Notes: generated from the sequence alone by a model not told the origin. A stretch of DNA of 64,000 nucleotides from Tatumella citrea (GCF_002163585.1 NZ_CP015579.1:1798001-1862000); one strand, 5' to 3'; shown: positions 1-9,967, counted from the stretch's first letter. Made by a program: numbers and translations.

Positions 1-138
1 AAAACTGTCCCGCAGGCTGATATCCAGTCCGGCGGTAGAAAAAATCTCTAATTCAGCTTGCTGCCAGAACGGCTCGGTATCAATCAGCAGTCCGTCCATA
101 TCAAATATTGCTGCTTTTACCGGGCGTTGATAAGCCAT
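1..138 (-). CDS. hxpB: HxpB/YniC-type HAD sugar-phosphate phosphatase, N-terminal part only
   Basis: This is the first 46 codons of a haloacid-dehalogenase-superfamily phosphatase running off the left edge. HAD motif I is complete (DMDGLLIDTE), with the nucleophile at Asp13 and the acid/base at Asp15. In the YniC/HxpB family the enzyme dephosphorylates hexose phosphates such as 2-deoxyglucose-6-phosphate. The ATG at 138 is preceded by a GGAGG ribosome site. It is divergent from yniB, and yniA follows, the same yniA-yniB-yniC cluster as in E. coli; this neighbourhood supports the symbol more than the short fragment does. Confidence 0.85.
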   Translation of the reverse strand, partial: MAYQRPVKAAIFDMDGLLIDTEPFWQQAELEIFSTAGLDISLRDSF

Positions 139-303
139 ATATCCTCCATTAGATTAAATCAGCACGTGAGGCCGCGACACCCTATTATAAGTGTCCGGGT
201 TGAGGAAAAATTCGTCAGCGACAGCTATTGTAACAGGATAAAACAGGAAAAATAGTCAAGGCACAGGTAGACTTGTACCATAAAACCCGCTTCAGGAGAG
301 AGC

Positions 304-846
304 ATGAATTACCAACAGACAGGCCGGATAGCGATAGCCAAAAAAATTGCCGGCTGGGTACTCTTTATTCCGGCTGTAATATCCACCGTGGTATCGGTGC
401 TTAATTTTCTGTTCATTCACAGTGACAAGCAGCCGGGTATTGATGCCGTACTATCCGATTTCCTGCATGTCATGATTGATATGATTAAATTTAATACTCA
501 TTTCCTGGATATGTTCTGGAACAACTCTCCGGTACCGGAGTTCCATACCCAGCCAAATGTGATGTTCTGGATAATTTATGCGGTGATTTTTATTGGTCTG
601 GCATTGCAGGCATCCGGAGCACGGATGTGGCGTCAGTCGCGTTTCCTGAAGGAGAATATTGAAGATCAGTTAATCATTGAACAGGCTAAGGAGACTGGCG
701 GCCTGACGCGTCAACAATTGACTGAAAAGTATCAGGCTCATAACCACTCCATTTTCCGTCAGTATTTCCCGTTGTATGTGCTGCCGATCATTATTATTGT
801 GATTGGCTATTTTATCCTGCGAATCACAGGCTTGCTCTACGTTTAA
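304..846 (+). CDS. yniB: YniB family inner-membrane protein
   Basis: A 180-residue protein close in length to E. coli YniB (178). It has a hydrophobic segment at about residues 16-38, a second at about 87-102 and a third near the C-terminus (about 154-176), so it is a small integral membrane protein. No enzymatic motif is visible and the family function is unknown. It starts at the ATG at 304 behind a GGAGAG ribosome site, is divergent from hxpB, and ends four bases before the stop of the convergent yniA. Confidence 0.9.
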   Translation: MNYQQTGRIAIAKKIAGWVLFIPAVISTVVSVLNFLFIHSDKQPGIDAVLSDFLHVMIDMIKFNTHFLDMFWNNSPVPEFHTQPNVMFWIIYAVIFIGLALQASGARMWRQSRFLKENIEDQLIIEQAKETGGLTRQQLTEKYQAHNHSIFRQYFPLYVLPIIIIVIGYFILRITGLLYV

Positions 847-849
847 GCC

Positions 850-1719
850 TTATACGTATCTGCGCAACAGAGCATTGATCGTCTGTTGTGCAGCTTCCCG
901 CCAGGGGTCACCAAAGGCACAGGCCCGGTTCAAAAGGTAGTAAAGGCGATAGGCAGGTTGTCGCTGCTGATAGCCTTCCGGAAAAGGCGTTTCCGCCTGA
1001 TAACTGCTAATCAGTTCCTGAGTCAGCAAATTATCGGGTTCCCACAATGCCAGATCACACTCTCTGTCTCCCCAGTAACAGGCCGGATTAAACAACCACG
1101 GACTGCTATGTGCTTCGGCGCAGTGCCCTGGCCACAAATCTCCGTGGAGCAATGAAGGCGCAGGGTGGTGATTCTCCAGACAGCGCTCAATACAGGCGAC
1201 GATTTTCTCCGTATCCCCAAAATGAAGTCCTTTCTCTGCGGCAATCTGTAACTGCCAGCCAATACGCTGTTCAGAAAAGAACGATGCCCAGCGTTGCTGC
1301 CAGTTATTTGGCTGAGGTGACAGTGTCACAGAGTTGTCAAAATCCAGACCGAATTTGGGCTGTTCACTCCATTGATGCAGCTGAGAAAGTTGCTTACCCA
1401 GCAGCACAGCGGAGTTGACTGATAAGGGGGCGGGGGGAAGATATTCAAGGATCAGGAAGCTCTGGTGCCTGGAAGTGCCGGTACCATACACTTTGGGTAC
1501 CCTGACACAATCGGTTCGTTGCAGGAGCTCCAGCTGGTCAGCTTCTTCGATAAAAGCGGTGAGCATCGCCTCGTGATTCGATTTCACAAAGTAATGTTTA
1601 TCACCGCATATCAGCTGCCAGGACTGGTTAACTTCGCCACCATGACACTGATGATAGTGGGATATTCCTGCAAAATCCTGTTGTTGCTGTTCTAACAGTC
1701 GAGTAATGGCTGACCACAT
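850..1719 (-). CDS. yniA: YniA, fructosamine-kinase-family phosphotransferase
   Basis: A 289-residue cytoplasmic protein of the fructosamine/ketosamine-3-kinase family (aminoglycoside-phosphotransferase-like fold). Visible marks are an N-terminal YFVKSN lysine motif for the nucleotide, LILEYLP in the hinge, and LLHGDLWPGH, the Brenner-type catalytic motif with the catalytic Asp. Family members phosphorylate sugar adducts (glycated amines); the physiological substrate of the enterobacterial version is not settled. Length fits E. coli YniA (286). It converges on yniB. In E. coli pfkB and ydiZ follow upstream; here they are absent and the next gene is ydiY. Confidence 0.9.
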   Translation of the reverse strand: MWSAITRLLEQQQQDFAGISHYHQCHGGEVNQSWQLICGDKHYFVKSNHEAMLTAFIEEADQLELLQRTDCVRVPKVYGTGTSRHQSFLILEYLPPAPLSVNSAVLLGKQLSQLHQWSEQPKFGLDFDNSVTLSPQPNNWQQRWASFFSEQRIGWQLQIAAEKGLHFGDTEKIVACIERCLENHHPAPSLLHGDLWPGHCAEAHSSPWLFNPACYWGDRECDLALWEPDNLLTQELISSYQAETPFPEGYQQRQPAYRLYYLLNRACAFGDPWREAAQQTINALLRRYV

Positions 1720-2171
1720 GGAGTTGTCCTCACTTTTCGCTGTGTGGTCAAATTGTAACCTGTGTCAGGCAATGAATTCCAGCCGTAATAACCTGATTTG
1801 CGATCTACCGTAGGTAACAGGGATTTTATTGCATTGCGGCCACCTGAAATCATTCGCCGGCTATGATTAAAACTCATTAATTCCGGCTAAAAGATAAGCA
1901 TTACGACTGAAATTAACAAAGCCCTTACCGATGAAATATTTAGAAACATTCCGCTGGCTGTTTTATGTAATTTTTCTTCCTATTTTTTTTTTCGGGCATA
2001 TGATACGCAGCGTTGTTCAGATTGATCTGAATAACGTTAAGGCCTGTCACTTTTTTTTGACAATCAATGTCAACTAATGGTTTTTTACAAAAGGCAGGCT
2101 TAAAGCATTTAATGCTGTTTGGAAGTATTCGGGCTTAGCTTTTAACAACGTCGTCGCTACAGGTCTTATTA
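1720..2171. other. Intergenic region between yniA and ydiY
   Basis: About 450 bases with no supportable gene. This is where E. coli carries pfkB and ydiZ; no remnant of either is recognisable. It contains a perfect inverted repeat TTGACA-ATCAA-TGTCAA at 2057-2073, about 100 bp before ydiY, which could be an operator or promoter element. An AGGT ribosome site lies just before the ydiY ATG. Confidence 0.5.
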
Positions 2172-2933
2172 ATGAAAGTTTTCAATAAAATTTCTACAGC
2201 ATTACTGCTGACTGCAGGGGTTTTGGGGCATCAGGCTTTTGCAGATAACTCCGTTTTTACGTCCATGGATGATCCTTCAACCGCTAAAAAACCGTTTGTC
2301 GGAACCGCGGCGGCAGGTTACCTGGCTCAGACAGGGAACACCACCAGTTCCTCACTGACTGCTCAGACTAATATGACCTGGTATAAGTCTGATATGGCGT
2401 ACAGTCTTTGGGGTAATGCGTCTAACACCTCTTCTGATGATCAACGTTCATCCGAGACATATACCATTGGTGGACGTACCCGTTATAACCTGAACAGCAG
2501 TGATTACCTGTTTGGTCAGGCCAGCTGGTTAAGCGACCGTTTTAACGGTTACAGAAGTCGTGACACACTGGCTACCGGTTATGGTCGTCAGATTCTTAAC
2601 GGGCCTGTGCATTCACTGCGTGTTGAATTCGGTCCGGGTGTACGTTATGACGAGTACCAGGGCGGAGGCCATGCGACCAAAGCCCTGGCTTATGGTGCTA
2701 TGAGTTATCAGTACCAACTGACTGACACGACCAAATTTATTCAGGGTGTCTCTGCGCTGAGTACCTTAGGTGATGATACTACTCTGAACTCCGAAACCGG
2801 GATCCAGGTGGCTATCAATACTGATTTTTCTCTGAAAGTGGCGTATGACGTGACCTGGAACAATACTCCGCCAGCCAGTGCACCGGATCATACCGATACC
2901 AAAACTACCGTTATGCTGAGCTACAATATGTAA
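2172..2933 (+). CDS. ydiY: YdiY-type DUF481 outer-membrane beta-barrel protein
   Basis: A 253-residue exported protein. Residues 1-24 form a Sec signal peptide ending AFA, followed by alternating polar/aromatic strands (GYLAQTGNT, RYNLNSSDYLFGQASW, FGPGVRYDEY) and a terminal strand ending in YNM, as expected of an outer-membrane beta-barrel. It belongs to DUF481/YdiY, acid-inducible in E. coli with unproven role. A strong terminator follows, so it is monocistronic. Confidence 0.88.
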   Translation: MKVFNKISTALLLTAGVLGHQAFADNSVFTSMDDPSTAKKPFVGTAAAGYLAQTGNTTSSSLTAQTNMTWYKSDMAYSLWGNASNTSSDDQRSSETYTIGGRTRYNLNSSDYLFGQASWLSDRFNGYRSRDTLATGYGRQILNGPVHSLRVEFGPGVRYDEYQGGGHATKALAYGAMSYQYQLTDTTKFIQGVSALSTLGDDTTLNSETGIQVAINTDFSLKVAYDVTWNNTPPASAPDHTDTKTTVMLSYNM

Positions 2934-2979
2934 TAACGGACTAACCGCAGCGCTGCATAGCAGTGTCATGGTTAACAGA

Positions 2980-3050
2980 AACAGGCTCCCTTAGTCGCCA
3001 GCGAACTTCATCTCGCACAGGCCGTACAGAAAGGGGGCCTGTTTTTTTTT
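2980..3050 (+). terminator. ydiY terminator
   Basis: A 13-bp stem with one G-U pair (2980-2992 with 3031-3043) closes a long loop of about 38 nt and is followed by nine or more T. It lies 46 bp after ydiY. Confidence 0.75.
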
Positions 3051-3260
3051 CCGGCTAATTCACCTTGCACAAATCAACGCGCAGTAAAAAGATTAAGTTC
3101 CGGAGTTAAGGAGGACAGTATTTAAGCTGCAACAGAGCAAGCGTGGAAGAGTAAGCCGGGCAGTATGGGAGTAAAGCATTGAATACGGTTGCCGGATGAT
3201 TTTCCGACAACCGTTCTTATACAGAAGGGCAGTAATTTTCAGACCGCAGAGCGGCAAAAA

Positions 3261-3500
3261 TTAACCGTTTGCCTGTTGTTGCTGTTGCTGTTTTTGTTGA
3301 GCTGCTTTCTCGGCTGCCGCTTTTTTCGCCATATGATGGCCGATAACACAGCCAGATACTGCGCCAAGCACTGCATGGTGGTGGGCCATATGACCAGCCA
3401 CGCCGCCTACAACTGCACCTTTAATACAACCGGCTGCCATAGCAGCCTGAGACATCACTAATGCGCTGGCCAGAGCCAGTGTAACTACGTACTTTTTCAT
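3261..3500 (-). CDS. Small exported glycine-zipper protein with His-rich core and Gln-rich tail
   Basis: A 79-residue protein of unknown function. Residues 1-22 are a clear Sec signal peptide (MKKYVVTLALASALVMS..., cleavage after AMA). The mature part has a glycine-zipper-like stretch (GAVVGGVAGHMAHHHAVLGAVSG) that includes His-Met-Ala-His-His-His, with cysteines at 24 and 49, then a Lys/Ala segment and a tail of six consecutive Gln. The ATG at 3500 was chosen because it opens the signal peptide and has a CAGGAG ribosome site; the frame extends 13 codons further upstream without support. The histidines suggest metal binding, but that is only an inference. Confidence 0.75.
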   Translation of the reverse strand: MKKYVVTLALASALVMSQAAMAAGCIKGAVVGGVAGHMAHHHAVLGAVSGCVIGHHMAKKAAAEKAAQQKQQQQQQANG

Positions 3501-3944
3501 TAAAAAACTCTCCTGCAATAACTGATCAAAGAGTAGCACCAGCCTTGACGATTGCTATGACAGTTTTTATTAATTTCATAGAGTAATTGTTTCAGAACGG
3601 AAACTTTGTAACCTGCAGATAACTCTGTTGCGAAACTGTAATCATTCTGCATCATTGATTCGGTTATGCTGGTGCTGTTGTAGGCTGGCGTGGAAGACCG
3701 CTCGTTGTGTTAACCTTTTGTTCAGGCGGAGGTTGTTATTTCAGCGGCCATCCACTAATCTGGATAACGTATACGATGGGTGGCGATTAGCTGCCTGCTA
3801 TCGGTTGCAGCAACCTGGTGATTTTTGGTTTGTTACCGCACAGTCTGTTATTCAAAGCTGATGTGCAGAAAGGTTGTTGCAGGGAACCGGCAGGGGATAA
3901 TGTGACCATTTTCCCGCCTGTCCGGACTGCCACAGGGAAATGTG
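3501..3944. other. Upstream region of the GntR regulator
   Basis: About 440 bases without a convincing gene. It contains the palindrome CGTATACG at 3768-3775 inside a longer imperfect dyad, of the kind bound by FadR/FCD-type GntR regulators, and so a possible autoregulatory operator. Short open frames here lack ribosome sites. Confidence 0.4.
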
Positions 3945-3966
3945 ACCAGGTGAGTTATCACCTGGT
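3945..3966. promoter_or_regulatory. Perfect inverted repeat in front of the GntR regulator
   Basis: ACCAGGTGA - GTTA - TCACCTGGT: nine-base arms with a four-base spacer. It can act as a DNA operator for a dimeric regulator, or as an RNA hairpin in the leader. It ends one base before the first possible TTG start (3967) and would bury any ribosome site there, which favours the later TTG at 4009. Confidence 0.6.
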
Positions 3967-4008
3967 TTGCGGAACAATAAATTACGTCAGATTCAGAGGC
4001 AAACAGAG

Positions 4009-4698
4009 TTGAAATTGAAAGCAGATATTCCTGATATTGGTTCAACGCCTTCCGCGTCAGTCATTATTGCTAAATATTTACGGGAAGCCATCATCTCCGG
4101 AGAGATGAGTGAAAATGAACCTATCCGCCAGGATGTCATTGCCGGATTATTTAATGTCAGCAAAATACCGGTTCGTGAAGCGCTAAAACTGCTTGAGGCG
4201 GAAGGGCTGGTAATTTTCTATCGTAACCGGGGGGCGGTGGTGGCGACCATTACTGAACCTGAACTGGCGCAGATGTTTGAAGTCAGGGTGTTACTGGAAT
4301 CTAAGCTGATGCAGCTTGCTGTAGCACAAATGACAGATGGTCACATTGTCCGAATCAGTGATGCCTGTGACCGCTTTATTGCAGAACAGGACCCCAGTCG
4401 TTGGGCTGAACTAAACTGGGATATCCATGCAGCCTTCTATGCAGCAGCTAATCGTCCTTTTATGATGGACATGCTACGTTCAATCCACGATAAAATTGAG
4501 CGTTATATGCGTCTGCAATTGACGGTAGCTGAAGGTCTGACAAATGCTGATATTGAGCACCGTGCAATTCTGGCAGCCTGCAAACACAGGGATGCAGATA
4601 AGGCTGTTGAACTGATGAAACAGCACATTATTGGTGTCTGTCGCGATCTCTACGCTCATCTTCCGGGGTTTACCGGCTTTGATGATGAAGTCAGCTAA
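4009..4698 (+). CDS. GntR-family transcriptional regulator (FadR/FCD subfamily)
   Basis: A protein of about 229 residues with an N-terminal winged helix (SVIIAKYLREAIISGEM, then VSKIPVREALKLLEAEGLV) and a C-terminal all-helical FCD ligand domain (residues about 80-215) carrying the expected D/H metal-binding pattern. Ligand and targets cannot be told. There is no in-frame ATG before the DNA-binding domain. Candidate starts are TTG at 3967, 4009 or 4015; 4009 is preferred because GAGG lies 9 bases upstream and the 3967 start would sit directly behind a hairpin. No metabolic gene is adjacent to indicate its inducer. Confidence 0.85.
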   Translation: MKLKADIPDIGSTPSASVIIAKYLREAIISGEMSENEPIRQDVIAGLFNVSKIPVREALKLLEAEGLVIFYRNRGAVVATITEPELAQMFEVRVLLESKLMQLAVAQMTDGHIVRISDACDRFIAEQDPSRWAELNWDIHAAFYAAANRPFMMDMLRSIHDKIERYMRLQLTVAEGLTNADIEHRAILAACKHRDADKAVELMKQHIIGVCRDLYAHLPGFTGFDDEVS

Positions 4699-4711
4699 TT
4701 TCTGTCATCTG

Positions 4712-4739
4712 CCAGTGGTTTCGACCGCTGGTTTGTTTT
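4712..4739 (+). terminator. GntR gene terminator
   Basis: CCAGTGG / CCGCTGG stem (one G-U pair) with a six-base loop and TTTGTTTT tail, 13 bp after the stop codon. Confidence 0.65.
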
Positions 4740-5035
4740 CTGTTGGGTGATTTCCTCAGACTTTTCGGTGAGTTCAATCTTCACATCCTGATGAACACGG
4801 CAGGCAGAGTCTTGCAAACTCCGGTTGTCAGCAAACAAACTGCACTATCTCTCCTATGGATTAGGTAGCTGAATTTACTGTTAGCTGTTTCATCTTTCGC
4901 AGTACTTTAACGCTGATTCAGCAACATCGCAGACAGTGGAAACAAACTCGCCGCCAACTTTAGACTCAACGGACATTTCATTACGTAATGCCCTCTACCA
5001 TAGCAACTCCTGTAGCTGAAGAGAGAAGATAAACT
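4740..5035. other. Intergenic region before the small exported peptide
   Basis: No gene, repeat or clear promoter was recognised in these roughly 300 bases. They presumably hold the promoter of the small exported peptide gene. Confidence 0.4.
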
Positions 5036-5224
5036 GTGCTAAACAGAATGGCAATTGCCGGGTTATTGCTGGTGGTTTCATTCAGCGGAATTGCAGAGGG
5101 TATTCATCCTCAGCCGCTAAAGAATGACAAGGGAGCGATGGCTCATTACCGGATAATTGATACTTCAGAACGTGCGGATGAACACATCAGTGAGAAAGTA
5201 CCAGAGTTGGTAGCTAAACGCTGA
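5036..5224 (+). CDS. Small exported peptide of unknown function
   Basis: A 62-residue product that starts at GTG (or at ATG 5048, four codons later). Residues 1-21 form a signal-peptide-like hydrophobic segment (MAIAGLLLVVSFSGIAEG), followed by a charged mature part of about 40 residues. It is not a recognised family. Support for it being real is the signal peptide plus a good terminator 22 bp after the stop codon; the ribosome site (GAGAGAAG, about 10 bases upstream of the GTG) is weak. Confidence 0.45.
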   Translation: MLNRMAIAGLLLVVSFSGIAEGIHPQPLKNDKGAMAHYRIIDTSERADEHISEKVPELVAKR

Positions 5225-5246
5225 AAAATAGTCTATTGGAATAAGT

Positions 5247-5270
5247 CCTCGTAAGGTGCGAGGGCTTTTT
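5247..5270 (+). terminator. Terminator after the small exported peptide
   Basis: CCTCG stem, TAAGGTG loop, CGAGG, then GCTTTTT. The stem is short but well formed, 22 bp after the stop codon at 5224. Confidence 0.6.
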
Positions 5271-5460
5271 CATATTTGTGAATTGATTTACCGTAATTTG
5301 ATAAATCTGGTGATGTAAGGTCGAATTTTAAAAAATATCTGTTGTGATTTTCCCGAAAAAGACAGTAACTCTGACAGCATAACAGGCGCCATTTTCCTGT
5401 GAGACTGCAATTTGTATTTTTGTCAGAAATTTTATTATAAAAAGCTATCAATTAACCTTT

Positions 5461-5977
5461 ATGGCGCTTATGATGAATGGCATTCCCCGACAAATGGAAA
5501 TTGCGATAGCTAATTTATATAGATATATCGCGTCAAAATTGCAGGAGAAAAGGAAAAGTCATTCTGAAAGAAATAATCATATTTTAGAACTCGTTGACCT
5601 CGGGAACAAAATTTTTGTTTCATATGAAAGCCTTTTAACCTCTCCTTCCGAAGCTGTTAATTATTCAGCTTTCATCAGCGATTTTAGATACGACGACTAC
5701 GAGTCTGTAAACCTGTATGGCTTGCCGGTCGGTGCCGACAGGCATTTGCACTTCAACATTATCACGGCCCATAAAACGGTGCATGATAAGCTCGATTTTT
5801 TTGGTGTTAAGGTGGAAATATTTAAAGAGTCAGATGACTTTTTTTGTCTCTTTAGGTGTCGAAAATTGTGTGGTTTTTGAATTTCCTGTCACTAAGGCTG
5901 AAGAGTATCTGATAAAAATGTCATTAGTCATCGGGCAGTTTGTCAGCCAAATGAATAAAGAAAGAGTCCTCATTTGA
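5461..5977 (+). pseudogene. Unrecognised AT-rich ORF interrupted by a +1 frameshift at a T7 run
   Basis: The first frame (5461-5880, 139 aa) reads to residue ~128 and then degenerates after a run of seven T at 5839-5845. Dropping one T joins it in frame to the +2 frame (VSLGVENCVVFEFPVTKAEEYL...), giving one continuous protein of about 171 residues ending at 5977. The join is smooth (hydrophobic/charged pattern continues), so the parent gene was probably one ORF. No family was recognised. Codon use is AT-rich relative to neighbours and there is no strong ribosome site, which suggests acquired DNA. Alternatives are a sequencing error in the homopolymer, or expression rescued by polymerase or ribosome slippage on T7. 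Confidence 0.5.
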
Positions 5978-6628
5978 TTTTTTGGGGCTGGTTCTATTTC
6001 AGCCTTTTAATCATTACTGTCTGAAGGGTATCGGCTGATCACTTTTTTCTGAAATTGTGAGCGAAACCTTAATTATTTAAATTTCCTGAAAATAATTTTT
6101 GAGGTTGTTTTGTTCTCCGGGGGATTCGTTTTCTTGATTGAACATTTTTCCTGTTCCTGACATTTAATTTTATCCCCGGGGATTTAAATATCAGACCTAA
6201 AAAACGACTTTTTTTCTTCCCCCAAAATGGCATATCACCGTAAAACCGGCCGGTTAAATCGAAAAAAACCGAATAGTAACCGGATAACTGAACCCGCTAC
6301 TTGTGGCGGAAAAGTTTGCGAAACAGGATTACACTGCCGGTGGACCGGTGAGTCCGTGGCAGTATCAGGACCCCCGCTCAGGTGAAGGATGTGGTTAAGT
6401 TGGTACAGAAGAGCTTTTGACTTCCAAAGAGTTATCTCCGTTTGCTGAAATGATTTTAAAGCGAATCTCTCCCTTTTCGTACCAGCCATTAACATGTAAC
6501 ATTACTGCTGTTGCTTCCGTTTTAAGGTAACAGGGATAATGTTTTGTGTACCCGTTGGTGTACCAAATCCTAAAAACATCAATCGGAAAGTGATGTAAGT
6601 TTTTGAATTTAAATTAAAATCAATCTTT
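5978..6628. other. Non-coding region upstream of thrS with a structured element
   Basis: About 650 bases, AT-rich at both ends, with no supportable ORF. A GC-richer central part folds: 6333-6338 (ACTGCC) pairs with 6358-6363 (GGCAGT), enclosing GGAC/GTCC (6342-6345 with 6352-6355) around a CGGTGA loop. No T-run follows, so it is not a terminator. It may be part of the long thrS leader or of an unrecognised RNA. Confidence 0.45.
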
Positions 6629-6674
6629 GTATGTAGCCTTTCGTGTGGGTTACCACTGCAATTAAGGATATGAA
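6629..6674 (+). promoter_or_regulatory. thrS translational operator (anticodon-arm mimic) and ribosome site
   Basis: The bases just before thrS match the E. coli thrS operator almost base for base (GTAGCCTTTCGTGTGGGT, then CACTGC). The CGT that mimics the tRNA-Thr anticodon lies at 6642-6644, 31-33 bases before the start codon. In E. coli ThrRS binds this arm and blocks ribosome loading on its own mRNA. The ribosome site AAGGA is at 6664-6668. Confidence 0.8.
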
Positions 6675-8603
6675 ATGCCAGTTATTACTCTTCCTGATGG
6701 AAGTCAGCGTTCTTATGACCATGCGGTCAGTGTAATGGATATTGCGCAGGATATTGGTCCTGGTCTGGCGAAAGCCTGTATCGCAGGTCGGGTGAATGGT
6801 GAACTGGTTGACGCCGTCGATCCGATTACCGACGATGCAACTGTTGCCATTATTACCGCCAAAGATGAAGCGGGTATCGAAATTATTCGCCACTCCTGTG
6901 CTCACCTGTTAGGTCATGCAATCAAGCAACTGTGGCCAGATACCAAAATGGCTATCGGTCCGGTGATTGACCACGGTTTCTATTATGATGTCGATATGGA
7001 TCATACCCTGACCCAGGAAGATCTGGAACTGCTTGAAAAGCGGATGCATCAACTGGCAGAAACCAATTACGACGTGATTAAAAAGAAAGTCAGCTGGCAG
7101 GAAGCGCGTGACACTTTCGAATCACGCGGAGAAGGCTACAAGATAGCGATTCTCGATGAAAATATCAGCCATGATGACCGGCCAGGCCTGTACCATCATG
7201 AAGAATATATCGACATGTGCCGTGGACCGCACGTGCCGAATATGCGTTTCTGTCACCATTTCAAACTGCAGAAAACTTCGGGTGCTTACTGGCGTGGTGA
7301 CAGCAATAATAAAATGCTGCAACGTATCTACGGTACTGCATGGGCTGATAAAAAGCAGCTGGCAGCCTATCTGAAGCGTCTGGAAGAAGCGGCTAAACGT
7401 GACCACCGCAAAATCGGAAAACAGCTCGACCTGTACCATATGCAGGAAGAAGCTCCTGGTATGGTGTTCTGGCATAACGATGGCTGGACTATCTTCCGTG
7501 AACTGGAAGTCTTTGTTCGTACCAAGCTGAAAGAGTACCAGTACCAGGAAGTGAAAGGTCCGTTTATGATGGACCGTGTTCTGTGGGAAAAAACAGGGCA
7601 CTGGGAAAACTACAAAGAAGCGATGTTCACCACTTCCTCGGAAAACCGTGAATATTGCATCAAGCCGATGAACTGTCCGGGCCATGTACAGATCTTTAAT
7701 CAGGGTCTGAAATCATACCGTGATTTGCCACTGCGAATGGCTGAATTTGGTAGCTGTCACCGTAATGAGCCGTCTGGTGCGTTGCACGGGCTGATGCGTG
7801 TGCGTGGCTTTACTCAGGATGACGCGCATATCTTCTGTACTGAAGAGCAAATTCTGGATGAAGTGAACAGCTGTATCCGGATGATCTACGATATGTATGG
7901 TACATTTGGCTTCGAAAAAATCGTGGTTAAATTATCTACCCGTCCGGAAAAACGTATCGGCAGCGAAGATTTATGGGATCGCGCTGAGCAAAATCTGGCC
8001 GAAGCTTTGAATTCAAATAACATCGAATTTGAATATCAGCCAGGTGAAGGGGCATTTTATGGCCCGAAAATTGAATTTACTTTATATGATTGTCTGGATC
8101 GTGCGTGGCAGTGTGGTACAGTACAGCTCGATTTTTCTCTGCCATCACGTCTTGATGCCACTTATGTGGGCGAAAACAACGATCGCCAGACTCCGGTAAT
8201 GATTCACCGGGCAATTCTGGGTTCGATGGAACGCTTTATTGGTATACTGACTGAAGAATATGCGGGCTTCTTCCCAAGCTGGCTGGCACCATTACAAGTG
8301 GTATTAATGAATATCACCGACAGCCAGGCAGATTATGTCAACGAATTAACCCAAAAATTACAAAAAGCGGGCATTCGTGTAAAAGCAGACTTGAGAAACG
8401 AGAAGATAGGCTTTAAAATCCGCGAACACACATTACGTCGTGTCCCCTATATGTTAGTCTGCGGTGAAAAAGAAGTGGAAGCCGGCAAAGTTGCTGTGCG
8501 TACCCGCCGTGGCGTTGACTTAGGTTCTATGGACGTCGATGTATTTATAGATAAGCTGCAGCAAGAAATACGCAGCAGACATCTTCATCAATTGGAGGAG
8601 TAA
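6675..8603 (+). CDS. thrS: Threonyl-tRNA synthetase
   Basis: 642 residues, exactly the E. coli length. Order of domains: TGS (about 1-61), the editing domain with [10 protein letters not shown] and the CRGPH motif, the class II catalytic core, and the C-terminal anticodon-binding domain. The zinc ligands of the family are present at Cys334 and His385 (DDAHIF). It charges tRNA-Thr in the cytoplasm and deacylates Ser-tRNA-Thr. It leads the thrS-infC-rpmI-rplT cluster, with infC starting three bases after its stop codon. Confidence 0.98.
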   Translation: MPVITLPDGSQRSYDHAVSVMDIAQDIGPGLAKACIAGRVNGELVDAVDPITDDATVAIITAKDEAGIEIIRHSCAHLLGHAIKQLWPDTKMAIGPVIDHGFYYDVDMDHTLTQEDLELLEKRMHQLAETNYDVIKKKVSWQEARDTFESRGEGYKIAILDENISHDDRPGLYHHEEYIDMCRGPHVPNMRFCHHFKLQKTSGAYWRGDSNNKMLQRIYGTAWADKKQLAAYLKRLEEAAKRDHRKIGKQLDLYHMQEEAPGMVFWHNDGWTIFRELEVFVRTKLKEYQYQEVKGPFMMDRVLWEKTGHWENYKEAMFTTSSENREYCIKPMNCPGHVQIFNQGLKSYRDLPLRMAEFGSCHRNEPSGALHGLMRVRGFTQDDAHIFCTEEQILDEVNSCIRMIYDMYGTFGFEKIVVKLSTRPEKRIGSEDLWDRAEQNLAEALNSNNIEFEYQPGEGAFYGPKIEFTLYDCLDRAWQCGTVQLDFSLPSRLDATYVGENNDRQTPVMIHRAILGSMERFIGILTEEYAGFFPSWLAPLQVVLMNITDSQADYVNELTQKLQKAGIRVKADLRNEKIGFKIREHTLRRVPYMLVCGEKEVEAGKVAVRTRRGVDLGSMDVDVFIDKLQQEIRSRHLHQLEE

Positions 8604-9149
<546 letters not shown>

Positions 9150-9247
9150 GCTTTCAAGTCATCCTTCTGTCCGGCCGGTAATGGCAGGGCGGAAGGATGC
9201 GCCTGCTGATTCATTTTATTAACAATGCGAAGTGGATATTTTAAAAA

Positions 9248-9445
9248 ATGCCAAAGATTAAAACTGTACGTGGAGCGGCTAAACGCTTCAAGAAGACCGC
9301 TTCTGGCGGCTTCAAGCGTAAACGCGCTAACCTGCGTCATATTCTGACTAAAAAGTCTACTAAGCGTAAACGTCACCTGCGCCCTAAAGGCATGGTTTCT
9401 AAAGGCGATCTGGGTCTGGTTGTTGCCTGCCTGCCGTACGCATAA
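9248..9445 (+). CDS. rpmI: 50S ribosomal protein L35
   Basis: A 65-residue, very basic protein beginning [17 protein letters not shown], the L35 signature. The 98-bp gap after infC is where the L20 translational operator lies in E. coli; the pairing was not verified here. It is followed by rplT 42 bp later. Confidence 0.97.
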   Translation: MPKIKTVRGAAKRFKKTASGGFKRKRANLRHILTKKSTKRKRHLRPKGMVSKGDLGLVVACLPYA

Positions 9446-9472
9446 GTTAACTTTTTTTTTCACAGAATATAA

Positions 9473-9844
<372 letters not shown>

Positions 9845-9851
9845 GTCAGAT

Positions 9852-9877
9852 AAAAAAGGGAGCTTGCTCCCTTTTTT
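9852..9877 (+). terminator. rplT terminator
   Basis: AAAAAAGGGAGC-TT-GCTCCCTTTTTT: a 12-bp stem including the A/T tract, 8 bases after rplT. It separates the ribosomal protein genes from the phe operon. Confidence 0.9.
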
Positions 9878-9967
9878 ATTATCTCTGATAAATACTAACT
9901 ATTTGACTTCAATCTGCTATTATAGCGTTCCAGTGATTAATTCTGACAAAACAAAGGTAACGCAAGA

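Noticed and set aside
6290..6420. Possible cobalamin riboswitch or hammerhead-like ribozyme upstream of thrS
   Set aside because: The GCCACTG B12 box and the hammerhead core (CUGAUGA...GAAA) are both missing.
6235..6495. 86-aa minus-strand open frame in the thrS upstream region
   Set aside because: No ribosome site, composition not protein-like, and it overlaps the hairpin at 6333-6363; treated as non-coding.
7122..7685. 187-aa open frame on the minus strand inside thrS
   Set aside because: It is antisense to a fully conserved gene, has no ribosome site and no protein-like pattern; a codon-bias shadow.
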